From: Enterococcus crotali
GTDB lineage: Bacteria; Bacillota; Bacilli; Lactobacillales; Enterococcaceae
Length of the DNA stretch: 64,000 nt
Assembly (NCBI RefSeq): GCF_000633635.1
Contig: NZ_AYPQ01000001.1
Coordinates: forward strand, 592,820-656,819
Direction of reading: 5' to 3'
This document shows positions 1-10,322 of this stretch, in pieces. The notes beneath the pieces were generated by a model, which saw only the letters and a program-made list of their open reading frames with translations, was not told the origin of the DNA and did no database searches. The translations under genes and the position numbers were made by a program. How positions within the stretch are numbered: position 1 is the stretch's first letter; every line of letters starts with the position of its first letter.

Positions 1-3000
1 ATGAACAATTTACTGATAATCAGTGGCAAGCCGTTTTCGATGGGGATGAAAATATTTTGGTTTCTGCTTCAGCAGGTTCTGGAAAGACTACGGTTCTAGT
101 TCGCCGAGTAATTGAAAAGCTTAAAAGCGGCGTGGAGATCGATCGTTTACTGATTGTGACGTATACAGAAGCTGCTGCTAAAGAGATGAAAGAAAGAATT
201 CAGATCGCTTTACAAAAGGCTATTTCAAATGAAAGTGAACAAGAGCGTAAACAGCATTTTATCAGACAATTATCGCTACTTCCTACAGCAAATATCAGTA
301 CTTTGCACGCTTTTTGTTTAACTGTGATTCGCCGTTTTTATTATTTGATCGAAATGGATCCGGTTTTTCGTTTATTAACAGATGAAACTGAAATGCTACT
401 TTTGAAAGAGGATGTTTGGGATGCGCTTAGAGAGCAGTTTTATGCGGAAGATCAAGAATCTTTTTATCAATTGACAGGTAATTTTTCAAATGATCGTAGT
501 GATGATGGACTGACTCGATTGATTTTTTCTCTTTATGAATTTGCTCGAGCTAACCCTGATCCAGATGAATGGCTGTTGCATTTAGCGGACAGCTATCGTG
601 TAACAGGGCAACTGGGTGATTCGAATTTATTTCAAGAATACTTGAAGCCCCAACTAATGGAAAGCTTGTTACGTTGTGTGGAGAGATATGAAGAAATGAT
701 CCGACTGACCGAAGGGGAAGAAAAACTAGAAAAAATTACAGTTCTTGCCAGAAATGAAAAAGAATTTGTTGAAACTTTCAGTAGTCAACTGGCAGATAAT
801 GATTTGGAATCTGGATTCGAAATATCAAAAACGGCTACATTTGAACGCTATCCCACAGTCCGTGCAGAAGATTTAAAAGAAACAGCTGCCCAAGCGAAAT
901 ATTTGCGCGAACAAAATAAGAAAGCAATAAATGATATTTTAACAAATCTATTTACTTTATCGCCACAGCAAATGAAAGACATTTTAGCGCAATCCTTACC
1001 AGTCGTTGAAGAAATGGCTAGAGTTGGAAAAGCCTTCATCGAACGTTATAGCGAACAAAAGCTTAGAAAAGGCTTAGTTGATTTCAACGATTTAGAACAT
1101 TTTACGTTAGCCATATTAGCGCATAAAGAAGCAGGAGAATGGGTTGCTACGGAAGCATCAAAATATTATCGAAACAAATTCGATGAAGTATTAGTAGACG
1201 AATATCAAGATATCAATCGCTTGCAGGAGACGATCCTGTATTGGCTTAGAAGGCCATCAGCCGAGGAAGGCAATTTATTTATGGTTGGGGATGTCAAACA
1301 ATCTATTTATTCTTTCCGTTTAGCTGATCCAACGTTATTTATTGAAAAATACAATCAATATGGTCAAAACAAAGAAGGAAAGCGAATCGTTTTAGCTGAG
1401 AACTTCCGCTCTAGAAAGAATGTATTAGATTTTACCAATTTGATTTTTGAGCAGTTGATGGATGAACGAGTAGGGCAAATCGATTATGATGACGCTGCTA
1501 AGCTGGTTCATGGATTCGATCAGTTTCCAGACGCTGAAAACTATGATACCGAGCTGTTGATCTATGAAAAAAAATCAGAACAACTGGAAGAAAAGCTTCA
1601 AGTTGATGAATCTCAATTAATCTTAGAAGATAAAACCGAAGGCGAATTGCATATGACTGCGTTGAAAATCAGAGAATTGATCGACCAACAGTTTTTGATT
1701 TACGATAAGACTACGAAAGAAAATCGACCGCTCACCTATAGGGATATCGTTTTATTGACTCCTACTAAAAAAAATAATTTGACGATTTTGGAAATATTCA
1801 AATTAGCTGGGATCCCGATTCAAGTCAACGATGCACAAAATTATTTTCAAGCTACAGAGGTTCAGACGATGGTGGCTCTTTTACAAATCATCGATAATCC
1901 GTATCAGGATATACCACTCGCAGCTGTATTACGCTCCCCAATCGTGGGACTGAAAGAAAATGAATTAGTGATGATTCGTTTAGCTGACAAAAAAAGTTCT
2001 TATTATGAAGCTTTTTTACGGTTCAACCAAAATGATGCTACGACAAAAGAGCAGCAAACAGTGCAAGGAAAAACTGCACAGTTCGCGAATTGGCTGAACC
2101 AATGGCGTGAAATTGCTAGACGAAATCAGTTAGCCACATTAATTTGGCAAATTTATCAAGATACTGCGTATTTAGATTATGTAGGGGGAATGCCAGCGGG
2201 TAAGCAAAGACAGGCGAACTTATTTGCGCTTGTAGACCGAGCCGCCGCTTACGAACAGACAAGCTTTCGCGGATTATTTCAATTTGTGCGTTTTATTGAA
2301 AAAATGCAAGAAAAAGATAAAGATTTAGCAGAACCGGTTATTTTAAGCGAGGAAAATGCGGTTCGAGTAATGACGATCCATGCGAGTAAAGGCCTAGAAT
2401 TTCCAGTGGTTTTTGTTTTGGATATGACAAAAGAATTCAATCTTGGTGATTTGAATGATCGCTATATTTTTGATGACCGCCTAGGTGTTGGAATTCGTTA
2501 TCTCGATCAAGTCGATCGAATGCTATATGAGACATTGCCATTTTTAGCGATCAAACAGGCAAAATTAAAGAAATTGCTTTCCGAAGAAATGCGAAAGTTA
2601 TATGTTGCCTTAACTCGAGCGGAACAAAAACTTTATCTAGTTGGCTCTTATAATAACCAAGAATCAACTTGGAAAGAGTGGTTAAAAGTCAGCGATGTTC
2701 AGAGCAAAGTATTGCCTAGTGAGAACCGCCTGCAAGGGAAAAGTAGCTTGATGAACTGGGTAGGAATGAGCTTGATTCGTCATCATAAAATGTCTGAATT
2801 TCAAACTGAGCACGTTACCGAGAAAGTTGCAGGAATCACAGAACATCCGGCAGGTTTTTGCGTCAGTTTTACGACTGAAAAAGAGATTCAAGAACAATTT
2901 GCTACCCTTCAATTTATTGAGACAAGCTCCGAAAATGAGCCGGATTCTGGACGTAATGACCCAAGAGTAGTCAAGCAAGGACTTGACCGCTTAAACTATG

Positions 3001-3770
3001 TGTATCCATATCAACTGTCAACAATCACAACAAACTATCAATCAGTTTCTGAAATCAAACGAATTTTTGAAGATCCAGACAATAAAGAGATCGCTAAAAT
3101 TGAGCTTGATGATAAAAATACAATTCAGCCGACACCGATGATCATTCACCGGATGAGTGAAGGGGAGTTGGGTAAACCAAGATTTATTGAAACAATTCGC
3201 AAACCCTCGGCTTTAGAAGTAGGAACGGCAACACATTACTTGTTACAACTTTTGGATCTGACTAAAGAACCGACGAAAAAGGATATTCTTGCATTGATCG
3301 ATGATCTGATTCAAACAAACATCATCAAGGAAAATGTAGCGAAGCAGATTAATATTGAACAAGTTCTCGCCTTTTACCAAACTAATCTAGGTCAGCAACT
3401 CCTGACTAGCCCTGCTCAAGTTGTCCGAGAACAACCATTTTCTATGTTATTAAAGGCAGAAGAGTTGATAAAGGATTATCCGAAAAAGACGGATGATGAT
3501 CTACTGATTCACGGAATGATCGATGGTTATATCGAACAAGAAGAGACCTGTCTTCTCTATGATTACAAGACAGATTTTGTTCAAGATATTGGAGATGATC
3601 AAGAAATCAAAAAAATCATCCAGCGCTACAAAGGGCAACTGAATTTGTATCGAAAAGCATTGGTTCAAGCTACTGGCAAACAAGTAACTCAAGTCCTGTT
3701 GGTGTTGTTATCTGCAGGTATCATCATTGATATGGATGACGGGCAAATTATAGAAAAAATGAAAAAATGA
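1..3770 (+). CDS. addA: ATP-dependent helicase/nuclease subunit A (AddA/RexA), 5' end missing
   Basis: Large subunit of the AddAB (RexAB) double-strand-break resection machine, a UvrD-type helicase joined to a RecB-type nuclease that feeds RecA. The reading frame is already open at base 3, so only about the first ten residues lie outside the window. The sequence shows Walker A (SASAGSGKT) near nt 63-86, the Walker B-like LVDEYQDIN near nt 1190, the helicase VMTIHASKGLEFPVV motif near nt 2370, and the C-terminal nuclease motif LLYDYKTDF near nt 3555. The remaining length (about 1255 residues) matches the family. addB should lie just upstream. A TTG at 57 is an internal codon, not the start. 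Confidence 0.97.
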   Translation, partial: EQFTDNQWQAVFDGDENILVSASAGSGKTTVLVRRVIEKLKSGVEIDRLLIVTYTEAAAKEMKERIQIALQKAISNESEQERKQHFIRQLSLLPTANISTLHAFCLTVIRRFYYLIEMDPVFRLLTDETEMLLLKEDVWDALREQFYAEDQESFYQLTGNFSNDRSDDGLTRLIFSLYEFARANPDPDEWLLHLADSYRVTGQLGDSNLFQEYLKPQLMESLLRCVERYEEMIRLTEGEEKLEKITVLARNEKEFVETFSSQLADNDLESGFEISKTATFERYPTVRAEDLKETAAQAKYLREQNKKAINDILTNLFTLSPQQMKDILAQSLPVVEEMARVGKAFIERYSEQKLRKGLVDFNDLEHFTLAILAHKEAGEWVATEASKYYRNKFDEVLVDEYQDINRLQETILYWLRRPSAEEGNLFMVGDVKQSIYSFRLADPTLFIEKYNQYGQNKEGKRIVLAENFRSRKNVLDFTNLIFEQLMDERVGQIDYDDAAKLVHGFDQFPDAENYDTELLIYEKKSEQLEEKLQVDESQLILEDKTEGELHMTALKIRELIDQQFLIYDKTTKENRPLTYRDIVLLTPTKKNNLTILEIFKLAGIPIQVNDAQNYFQATEVQTMVALLQIIDNPYQDIPLAAVLRSPIVGLKENELVMIRLADKKSSYYEAFLRFNQNDATTKEQQTVQGKTAQFANWLNQWREIARRNQLATLIWQIYQDTAYLDYVGGMPAGKQRQANLFALVDRAAAYEQTSFRGLFQFVRFIEKMQEKDKDLAEPVILSEENAVRVMTIHASKGLEFPVVFVLDMTKEFNLGDLNDRYIFDDRLGVGIRYLDQVDRMLYETLPFLAIKQAKLKKLLSEEMRKLYVALTRAEQKLYLVGSYNNQESTWKEWLKVSDVQSKVLPSENRLQGKSSLMNWVGMSLIRHHKMSEFQTEHVTEKVAGITEHPAGFCVSFTTEKEIQEQFATLQFIETSSENEPDSGRNDPRVVKQGLDRLNYVYPYQLSTITTNYQSVSEIKRIFEDPDNKEIAKIELDDKNTIQPTPMIIHRMSEGELGKPRFIETIRKPSALEVGTATHYLLQLLDLTKEPTKKDILALIDDLIQTNIIKENVAKQINIEQVLAFYQTNLGQQLLTSPAQVVREQPFSMLLKAEELIKDYPKKTDDDLLIHGMIDGYIEQEETCLLYDYKTDFVQDIGDDQEIKKIIQRYKGQLNLYRKALVQATGKQVTQVLLVLLSAGIIIDMDDGQIIEKMKK

Positions 3771-3780
3771 AAGCAGATAT

Positions 3781-3810
3781 ACTTACAAATTGTAAGTTGT
3801 GTGCTATACT
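3781..3810 (+). promoter_or_regulatory. promoter with overlapping palindromic operator upstream of the HxlR gene
   Basis: A perfect inverted repeat, ACTTACAA-A-TTGTAAGT, occupies 3781-3797. A -10 box TATACT lies at 3805-3810, and a -35-like TTACAA at 3783-3788 lies inside the palindrome with a 16-bp spacer. HxlR/YodB regulators bind TAC-N-GTA type palindromes, so autoregulation is likely. The regulator assignment is inference. Confidence 0.6.
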
Positions 3811-3830
3811 CAGTTCACGAGGTGAGGAAA

Positions 3831-4175
3831 ATGGAGCAAGTAAAAACAACCGAATTTTCACTATGTCCTAAATTTGAAAAAGCTTTTGTGATTTTAGGAA
3901 AAAAATGGAATGGTTTGATTATTGATGTCTTGTTGGAAAATGGTCCTCAACGATTTGGTGAGTTAAGACAAAAAATCCCTGAACTAAGCGATCGAGTGTT
4001 AGTTGAACGTTTGAAAGAACTTGAACTTGAAGGGATTATTTCAAAAGCAGTTCGCTGTGATGAGAGTAGTCGTTTAGAATATTTCCTCACCAATAAAGGG
4101 AAGGATCTGCAACAAGCAATGGAACAAATCCAAGAATGGGCAGAAAAATGGGTCACCGTAGAAGAATGCGGTTGA
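3831..4175 (+). CDS. HxlR-family winged-helix transcriptional regulator
   Basis: A 114-residue single-domain DNA-binding protein. It has the family signature: CPKFEKAFVILGKKWNGLII near the N-terminus, then RFGELRQKIPELSDRVLVERLKELE (helix-turn-helix) and LEYFLTNKGKDL (wing). The Cys in SLCP sits where redox- or quinone-sensing members such as HypR and YodB carry their reactive Cys, so electrophile or oxidant sensing is possible. ATG 3831 is chosen because GAGGTGAGG precedes it by a normal distance; an upstream in-frame GTG at 3801 lies inside the -10 box. Its stop codon overlaps the promoter of the pheS leader. A palindrome like its own operator also lies upstream of the export operon at 15.9 kb. 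Confidence 0.85.
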   Translation: MEQVKTTEFSLCPKFEKAFVILGKKWNGLIIDVLLENGPQRFGELRQKIPELSDRVLVERLKELELEGIISKAVRCDESSRLEYFLTNKGKDLQQAMEQIQEWAEKWVTVEECG

Positions 4176-4200
4176 CCTAGGACTTAATTTCTTGTAAACT
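4172..4200 (+). promoter_or_regulatory. promoter of the pheST T-box leader
   Basis: TTGACC at 4172-4177, a 17-bp spacer, then TAAACT at 4195-4200. The -35 box overlaps the TGA stop of the HxlR gene (4173-4175), so the two transcription units abut with no spare DNA. Confidence 0.6.
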
Positions 4201-4204
4201 GTAA

Positions 4205-4450
4205 TCAATTGAATAACAAAAAATGTTGATGGAAAAGAGTAATTTGGCTGATACGAAAAGGGAAAACCTGTCTTAGACTGTAAACAGGTTGCGTAATCGA
4301 AAAATGAAGTTCACTTCCGGAGTTTGTTTGTTCTAAAAAGAGCAGACCGGTGAAAGCCGTTATAAGAATTGAGTGCATGATTTTTGATCATGAAGTAGGA
4401 TGGTAACACGATAGCTCGTTCCTTATTAGGAATGGGCTATCGTTTTTTAT
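4205..4450 (+). ncRNA. T-box riboswitch (tRNA-Phe) upstream of pheST
   Basis: The leader carries a Stem I region with a TTC (Phe) codon in the specifier position near 4310, the conserved T-box bulge AGGATGGTAACACG at about 4397-4410, and an intrinsic terminator whose arms GATAGCTCGTTCC (4410-4422) and GGAATGGGCTATC (4429-4441) are followed by TTTTTT. Uncharged tRNA-Phe is expected to pair with the bulge and stabilise the antiterminator, so that pheST is transcribed when phenylalanine is short. The stems were recognised by eye. Confidence 0.9.
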
Positions 4451-4511
4451 TTTGACTCGATTTACCAGTTAGTCAAAAGATACAATCAAGCAAAAGAAAG
4501 GAATAGAAAAA

Positions 4512-5558
4512 ATGTCATTAAAAGCTCAATTAGAAGCGTTAAGAGATGAAACATTGAATAATATTCAAAAGGTTGCTGATCTTAAAGCGCTAAATCAAAT
4601 CAGGGTAGAAACATTAGGGAAAAAAGGTCCTATCACAGAAGTGTTGAGAGGCATGAAAGATTTATCTGCAGAAGAGCGTCCAGTAGTTGGCAGTTTTGCA
4701 AACGAAATTCGTGACTTATTGACAGAAGCAATTGAAACACGTAAAGAAGTGCTGGAATCTGCGGCTTTAAATACTGCTTTAGAACAAGAAACAATCGATG
4801 TGACATTACCAGGTAAACAAATGATTCATGGAACTCGCCATGTATTATCTCAAGTCATGGAAGAAATCGAAGATATTTTTGTTGGGATGGGCTATCAAGT
4901 TGTTGAAGGGTATGAAGTTGAATCGGATCAGTATAACTTTGAACGAATGAACTTACCTAAAGATCACCCAGCTCGCGACATGCAGGATACTTTTTATATT
5001 TCAGATGAAATTTTGATTCGCACACATACATCACCTGTTCAAGCTAGAACAATGGAAAAACATGATTTTTCAAAAGGGGCATTACGCATGATCTCTCCTG
5101 GGAAAGTTTTCCGCAGAGATACCGATGATGCGACACATAGCCATCAGTTCCATCAAATCGAAGGCTTAGTCATTGATAAAAACATTACAATGGGGGATCT
5201 TAAAGGAACATTAGAAGTTGTCATGAAAAAAATGTTCGGTGAAGACCGTAAAATTCGTTTGCGTCCAAGTTATTTTCCGTTCACTGAACCTTCAGTTGAA
5301 GTTGACGTTAGTTGCTTCAAGTGTGGTGGTGCTGGCTGTAATGTCTGCAAACAAACGGGGTGGATCGAAATTTTAGGCGCAGGTATGGTTCATCCTGATG
5401 TTTTATCTATGTCAGGAATCGATCCGAATGAATACACCGGGTTTGCTTTTGGTTTAGGACCAGATCGTGTAGCGATGCTGCGTTACGGTGTTAATGATAT
5501 TCGTAATTTCTATCAAAATGATTTACGTTTCTTAAATCAGTTCAAGGTAAAGGAGTAG
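4512..5558 (+). CDS. pheS: phenylalanine--tRNA ligase alpha subunit
   Basis: Catalytic subunit of the alpha2beta2 PheRS, which charges tRNA-Phe with phenylalanine. Its 348 residues match the bacterial family. Visible are the N-terminal coiled-coil tRNA-binding arm (residues 1-90), class II motif 2 ([19 protein letters not shown], near 201-219) and motif 3 ([17 protein letters not shown], near 311-327). A CxxC...CxxC-like cluster ([12 protein letters not shown]) near residue 270 is typical of Firmicute PheS. It lies 60 bp downstream of the T-box terminator and 6 bp upstream of pheT. Confidence 0.98.
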   Translation: MSLKAQLEALRDETLNNIQKVADLKALNQIRVETLGKKGPITEVLRGMKDLSAEERPVVGSFANEIRDLLTEAIETRKEVLESAALNTALEQETIDVTLPGKQMIHGTRHVLSQVMEEIEDIFVGMGYQVVEGYEVESDQYNFERMNLPKDHPARDMQDTFYISDEILIRTHTSPVQARTMEKHDFSKGALRMISPGKVFRRDTDDATHSHQFHQIEGLVIDKNITMGDLKGTLEVVMKKMFGEDRKIRLRPSYFPFTEPSVEVDVSCFKCGGAGCNVCKQTGWIEILGAGMVHPDVLSMSGIDPNEYTGFAFGLGPDRVAMLRYGVNDIRNFYQNDLRFLNQFKVKE

Positions 5559-5564
5559 TCGACG

Positions 5565-7988
5565 ATGTTAGTTTCTTATAAATGGTTAAGTGAGTATTTA
5601 GATCTTTCGAAAATTTCTGCAAAAGAATTATCTGACCAAATGTCTTTGACTGGGATCGAAGTCGAAGGTGTTGAGGTACCAGAAGAAGGCTTGAAAAAAA
5701 TAGTGGTTGGCGAGGTCAAGGAATGTATTCCTCATCCGAATTCAGATCATTTATCGATTTGCCAAGTGGATATCGGTGAAGAAGAATTATCACAAATTGT
5801 TTGTGGTGCACCGAATGTCAAAGTCGGTATCAAAGTGATCGTAGCTTTACCAGGTTCTCGTATTGCTGGCAATCAAAAAATCAAAAAAGGAAAAATGCGC
5901 GGTGAGGTCTCAAATGGTATGATCTGTTCTTTACAAGAATTAGGTTATTCTGATAATGTGATTCCTAAAGCTTATTCTGACGGCATTTATTATATGCCGC
6001 AAGAGGCTGTCAATGGCGATGATGTCTTTTCTTATTTAGATATGGATGATCATATTATCGAATTGTCGATTACACCAAATCGTGCAGATGCGTTAAGTAT
6101 GCGTGGGGTTGCATATGAAGTAGGCGCTATTTACCGTCAAACGCCTAAATTCAATGATGCAGTTTTAGAAGAAGATGCTAGTGAAACGGCTGCTGATTAC
6201 ATTTCTGTTGAAGTGGAAGATAAAAAAGATACACCCGCTTATCAAATCAGAATCATCAAAGATGTAAAAATTGCAGAAAGTCCGTTGTGGTTGCAAACAC
6301 GTCTAATGAATGAAGGCATTCGTCCGATCAACAACGTGGTTGATGTAACAAACTACATTCTTTTATTATTTGGACAACCCTTACATGCGTTTGATTATGA
6401 TAAATTAGATAGCCAAACTATTTTAGTGAGACGCGGTAAATCGAACGAAGAAATTGTCACTTTAGATGGCGAAACAAGAAAAGTATCGGATGAAAATATT
6501 GTCATTACAAACGGAAAAGCTCCAGTAGCTTTAGCTGGCGTAATGGGTGGTGCCAATTCAGAGATTACTGACGAAACAACTACAGTTGCTTTAGAATCAG
6601 CATTATTTGATTCTTTATCTATTCGTAGAACCTCAAAAGAATTCAATTTACGCAGTGAATCTTCTAGCCGCTTTGAAAAAGGTATTAATCATGCAACGAT
6701 TGGCGAAGCGGGTGATGTAGCTGCAGCAATGATCGCTAAGTTAGCTGGGGGAACAGTTGTTTCAGGAAAAGCAGTTGGCTCCGAATTGACCCTTGAAGAT
6801 GTGCTTGTCAGTGTAACGATTTCACGGATCAATGAATACTTGGGCACTGAGATGGATCAAGCGACAGTGAGTGAAATTTTCGATACGTTAGGCTTTGCTT
6901 ACGAACTTGATCAAGAAAAATACACTGTAACGGTGCCTCCTAGACGTTGGGATATTACGATTGAAGCAGACTTGATCGAAGAAGTTGCACGCATCTACGG
7001 GTATGATAACTTGCCATCAACCTTACCAAAAGGGGAAACTGTGGCAGGAAGTTTAACGAGTGGACAATTATTAGTTCGTAAAATCAAAGGTTTATTAGAA
7101 GGCTGTGGTGCAAGTGAAGCAATCAGCTACGCGTTGACAACAGAAGAGAAATCTCGTCAATTTATGATAAGAGACAGTTTAACAACAAGTCTACAATGGC
7201 CGATGAGTGAAGAACGTTCTGTTTTAAGAATGAACTTGATTTCAGGCTTGCTTGATGATGTGGCATATAATGTTGCTCGTAAAAATAATAATGTTGCTCT
7301 TTATGAAATCGGTCGAGTGTTTTACCAAGATAACGACCCTAAAAAACAATTGCCATATGAAGAAAATCATTTAGGCATTGTCTTATCAGGAAATAGAGTG
7401 GTAAAAGATTGGCAGACAAAAGAAACGCCCGTTGATTTTTATACAATCAAAGGAATGCTTGAGGTTTTATTTGACTCTGTAGGTATTGCAGATAAAATAT
7501 CGTATGCTGCGACAAAAGATCAGCAACAGTTACACCCAGGAAGAACAGCTTTAGTGAAATTGAATGATACAGTCATCGGTTTTATTGGTCAAGTTCACCC
7601 AACAGTAGCAAAAGAATATGAGATTCCAGAAACATATGCTGCTGAATTAAATCTTCAAGCAATCATTGAAGAAGAAAATGACGCCTTAGTTTACCAACCA
7701 ATTTCAAAATTCCCAGCAGTTTCTAGAGATATTGCGTTGTTAGTTGATGAATCGATAACAAGCCAAGAATTAATTGAAACGATTTCTAAACACGCTGGAA
7801 AATTCTTGCAATCCGTCCATTTATTTGATGTTTACCAAGGAGATAATATCACTGAAGGCAAAAAATCAATGGCTTATAGCTTAACTTTTATAAATGCGGA
7901 AGCGACATTAGTCGATGATGAAATCAATCGCTCAATGGAAAAAGTGGAAAAAGCTTTAGTAGAGGAATTTAACGTAACGATTCGATAA
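5565..7988 (+). CDS. pheT: phenylalanine--tRNA ligase beta subunit
   Basis: Structural and editing subunit of PheRS. The 807-residue protein shows the N-terminal tRNA-binding (EMAP-like) domain (about 40-150), the B3/B4 editing region (about 210-400), the B5 domain (about 405-475) and a C-terminal FDX-ACB anticodon-binding domain starting near [12 protein letters not shown] (about 714). Its AAGGAG ribosome-binding site lies in the last codons of pheS, so the two are co-transcribed and probably translationally coupled under the Phe T-box. A bidirectional terminator follows at once. Confidence 0.98.
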   Translation: MLVSYKWLSEYLDLSKISAKELSDQMSLTGIEVEGVEVPEEGLKKIVVGEVKECIPHPNSDHLSICQVDIGEEELSQIVCGAPNVKVGIKVIVALPGSRIAGNQKIKKGKMRGEVSNGMICSLQELGYSDNVIPKAYSDGIYYMPQEAVNGDDVFSYLDMDDHIIELSITPNRADALSMRGVAYEVGAIYRQTPKFNDAVLEEDASETAADYISVEVEDKKDTPAYQIRIIKDVKIAESPLWLQTRLMNEGIRPINNVVDVTNYILLLFGQPLHAFDYDKLDSQTILVRRGKSNEEIVTLDGETRKVSDENIVITNGKAPVALAGVMGGANSEITDETTTVALESALFDSLSIRRTSKEFNLRSESSSRFEKGINHATIGEAGDVAAAMIAKLAGGTVVSGKAVGSELTLEDVLVSVTISRINEYLGTEMDQATVSEIFDTLGFAYELDQEKYTVTVPPRRWDITIEADLIEEVARIYGYDNLPSTLPKGETVAGSLTSGQLLVRKIKGLLEGCGASEAISYALTTEEKSRQFMIRDSLTTSLQWPMSEERSVLRMNLISGLLDDVAYNVARKNNNVALYEIGRVFYQDNDPKKQLPYEENHLGIVLSGNRVVKDWQTKETPVDFYTIKGMLEVLFDSVGIADKISYAATKDQQQLHPGRTALVKLNDTVIGFIGQVHPTVAKEYEIPETYAAELNLQAIIEEENDALVYQPISKFPAVSRDIALLVDESITSQELIETISKHAGKFLQSVHLFDVYQGDNITEGKKSMAYSLTFINAEATLVDDEINRSMEKVEKALVEEFNVTIR

Positions 7989-8045
7989 AAAATAAAAGTG
8001 TAGCGAAAACTATATTTTAGTTTTTGCTACACTCTTATTTTTTTA
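7985..8045. terminator. bidirectional intrinsic terminator between pheT and the ABC importer
   Basis: Arms AGTGTAGCGAAAACT (7997-8010) and AGTTTTTGCTACACT (8019-8033) form a stem with a T-rich tract after it and an A-rich tract before it, so it can end both pheT and the convergent minus-strand operon. Confidence 0.8.
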
Positions 8046-8699
8046 TACCCAGTTTCTAGACAGCCATCTCGAAAATTGAGAGATCGAGAAGTTGATCACG
8101 AAATACATCAAAGCCACAAGTCCGTATATAGCAAAGACTTGCTCCGTTTGTGCATAGCGACCCATTAAAATATATGATTTACCAAATAGTTCTTGTAGAG
8201 CAATCACTGAATATAAGAAACTAGTATCTTTGATCACTGTTACGAACTGTGAAACGATAGCTGGCAAGACATTGCGGATTGCTTGAGGTAAGACGATATA
8301 TATAAGAATCTGAAAATTACTAAATCCTTGTGAACGAGCCGCTTCTTTTTGACCTTTATCTACACCGTTTAAACCACCACGGATAATTTCAGCTAGAGCC
8401 GCAGTTGTGAAAACAGTGAAGCTGACAATACCAGCTGGGGTAGACTTGATCTTAAAGATCAAAAAAATTACATAAATCCATAATAAGTTGGGAATATTCC
8501 GAACGATTTCAATATATAAACTAGCTAAAAATTTTAAAGGCCCGCTTTTTTGGTTTCTCAACACAGCTAAAATTGTCCCGAAAATGGTACTTAAAACAAT
8601 CGATACAAAAGAAATATAAAGTGTAAGCTTCAAACCATCGAATAAAAAGCGCAAATTATTGCCGGTCAGCAGCTGACTCATTTGTTGCGAAAAAGACAT
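8043..8699 (-). CDS. polar amino-acid ABC transporter permease (GlnP/GltK type)
   Basis: Inner-membrane subunit (218 residues) of a polar amino-acid importer, probably glutamine/glutamate-type. Several hydrophobic helices and the ATPase-coupling EAA loop (EAARSQGFSNFQILIYIVLP, near 123-142) are visible. It is the last gene of a four-gene minus-strand operon (ATPase, binding protein, permease, permease) and follows the other permease by 12 bp. The two permeases are paralogous and should form a heterodimer. Substrate is assigned by family only. Confidence 0.9.
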   Translation of the reverse strand: MSFSQQMSQLLTGNNLRFLFDGLKLTLYISFVSIVLSTIFGTILAVLRNQKSGPLKFLASLYIEIVRNIPNLLWIYVIFLIFKIKSTPAGIVSFTVFTTAALAEIIRGGLNGVDKGQKEAARSQGFSNFQILIYIVLPQAIRNVLPAIVSQFVTVIKDTSFLYSVIALQELFGKSYILMGRYAQTEQVFAIYGLVALMYFVINFSISQFSRWLSRNWV

Positions 8700-8711
8700 G
8701 TTTGCATCCTC

Positions 8712-9410
8712 CTATCTGGTATAAGCTTTCTTATTATTTTCTTCAAGTTTTCTAGCCAAATTAGCTAATGGGAAGCACAAGATAAAGTAAAGCAATCCTG
8801 CAACGGTGAAAGCCGGAATATAATTTAAATTGATCGAAGACCAACTATTGGCAGTAAACATTACATCCGCACCTGAAATAATCGCAACAGTTGATGTATT
8901 TTTGATTAAATTGACGATTTGATTCGTTAACGGCGGCAACATGATGCGCCAAGCTTGAGGCAAGACAACGTAGAGCATTGTTTTTCCATAAGAAAAGCCT
9001 TGGGAATATGCGGCTTCAAATTGCCCTTTTGGCACAGCGCCAATGCCAGAACGAACAACTTCAGAGATATAAGCGCCATGATAAAGACCAACGCAAATAA
9101 TGGCGATAGTTGTTGTTGAAAAAGTCAACATCGGACTTATCAAAGGGAAGCCATAGTAGACTACAATAAATTGAATCAACAATGGTGTGTTTTGAAAAAA
9201 CTCAACATAGATTCGACTGATTAACTTCAATAGTTTATTTTTCATCGCTGATAGACTGCCAAAAAAGATACCAAGAATCATTGCAACAATCAGTGAACCA
9301 AGAGCCAATAAAATGGTATAAAGGAAAGCATCACCAAAAAGTCTCCAGTCTTTGAATAATGCTTCCCACCGATAGAGTGCAAACGGTCCTGCATTTGCTA
9401 TAATGAACAT
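8712..9410 (-). CDS. polar amino-acid ABC transporter permease (GlnP/GltJ type)
   Basis: A 232-residue integral membrane permease of the HisMQ family, partner of the next gene. The EAA loop reads EAAYSQGFSYGKTMLYVVLP. The N-terminus (MFIIANAGPFALYRWEALF) is typical of the first permease in these operons. The upstream spacer to the binding-protein gene is 46 bp and holds an AGGAGG site. Exact substrate is not visible in the sequence. Confidence 0.9.
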   Translation of the reverse strand: MFIIANAGPFALYRWEALFKDWRLFGDAFLYTILLALGSLIVAMILGIFFGSLSAMKNKLLKLISRIYVEFFQNTPLLIQFIVVYYGFPLISPMLTFSTTTIAIICVGLYHGAYISEVVRSGIGAVPKGQFEAAYSQGFSYGKTMLYVVLPQAWRIMLPPLTNQIVNLIKNTSTVAIISGADVMFTANSWSSINLNYIPAFTVAGLLYFILCFPLANLARKLEENNKKAYTR

Positions 9411-9456
9411 CTAAATTCCTCCTAAATCCTGACAAAATCGAATAGAATCAGGCATG

Positions 9457-10278
9457 TCAATCTAGATTCCATGTTTTGTAGATTTTTTCTAAAGTACCAT
9501 CTTTTTCCCATTTTTCGATATATCCATTTAATGTATCGTTTAATTCAGTATTGGCTTTTTTCGTTGTTATACCGTATTCTTGCGGTGAGAATCCGTCTTT
9601 AAGAATCTCCGTACTGTCATCGACGTAACCTGTTAAAATAGATTTATCAACAGAAAAAGCATCGATTCTTTTAGAAGTCAAGGCTGTTTTTAATTCTGGA
9701 TACGAACCAAGTTCTTGATATTTAAAAGATACACCTAATTCTTTTGCTTGTTTTTCGATGGCTTCTTTGGTCGTTGAAGATTGAACGACGCCAATTGTTT
9801 TTCCGTCAAGACTTGCAGTATCGGTGAATTTATCTGCTTTTCTCACTAAGAAGCCAACCTCATCTTTATAATAAGGCGTTGTGAAATTGTATGTTTCTTT
9901 TCTCTCGTCTGTAATCGTAAATGTAGCGATCACCATATCCAATTCACCATTATCCAATAATGGTCCTCGCGTTTTAGCGGTTACTCCGACGAATTCTACA
10001 TTATCTTCACTACCAGTCAATTCTTTAGCAATCAAACGGGCGATGTCTGGCTCCATTCCTTCGTTTTTATTTGTATCTGGATTCATATATCCAAAATTGG
10101 GAACATCTTCTTTAACACCCACTTTGATGACACCAGCATCTTTAATTTTTTGGATATCTGTTGTTCCTTTAGAACCAGAACTTGCAGATTTATCGCCATC
10201 TCCGCTGCCGCAACCTACAATTACTCCTAGTAATAAAGCAAGTGATAACGCACCTAGTATTTTTTTTGTCTTTTTCAT
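9457..10278 (-). CDS. amino-acid ABC transporter substrate-binding lipoprotein
   Basis: A 273-residue family-3 extracellular solute-binding protein. It begins with a lipoprotein signal peptide (MKKTKKILGALSLALLLG...VGC, lipid-attachment Cys near residue 23), followed by a Ser/Gly linker and the two-lobe binding domain (DAGVIKVGVKEDVPNFGYMN; DMVIATFTITDERKETYNF). It captures an amino acid at the outer face of the membrane and delivers it to the two permeases encoded downstream. Gln/Glu/Asp-type ligands are expected from the family; the sequence alone does not decide. Confidence 0.92.
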   Translation of the reverse strand: MKKTKKILGALSLALLLGVIVGCGSGDGDKSASSGSKGTTDIQKIKDAGVIKVGVKEDVPNFGYMNPDTNKNEGMEPDIARLIAKELTGSEDNVEFVGVTAKTRGPLLDNGELDMVIATFTITDERKETYNFTTPYYKDEVGFLVRKADKFTDTASLDGKTIGVVQSSTTKEAIEKQAKELGVSFKYQELGSYPELKTALTSKRIDAFSVDKSILTGYVDDSTEILKDGFSPQEYGITTKKANTELNDTLNGYIEKWEKDGTLEKIYKTWNLD

Positions 10279-10322
10279 TAAATATTCCTCCTTGTAAATT
10301 TCTTAATAGTATCGTTGTGTTA

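Noticed and set aside
9881-10297. Plus-strand open frame of 138 codons opposite the binding-protein gene
   Set aside because: Antisense shadow of the lipoprotein gene; low-complexity Ser/Pro/Leu composition.
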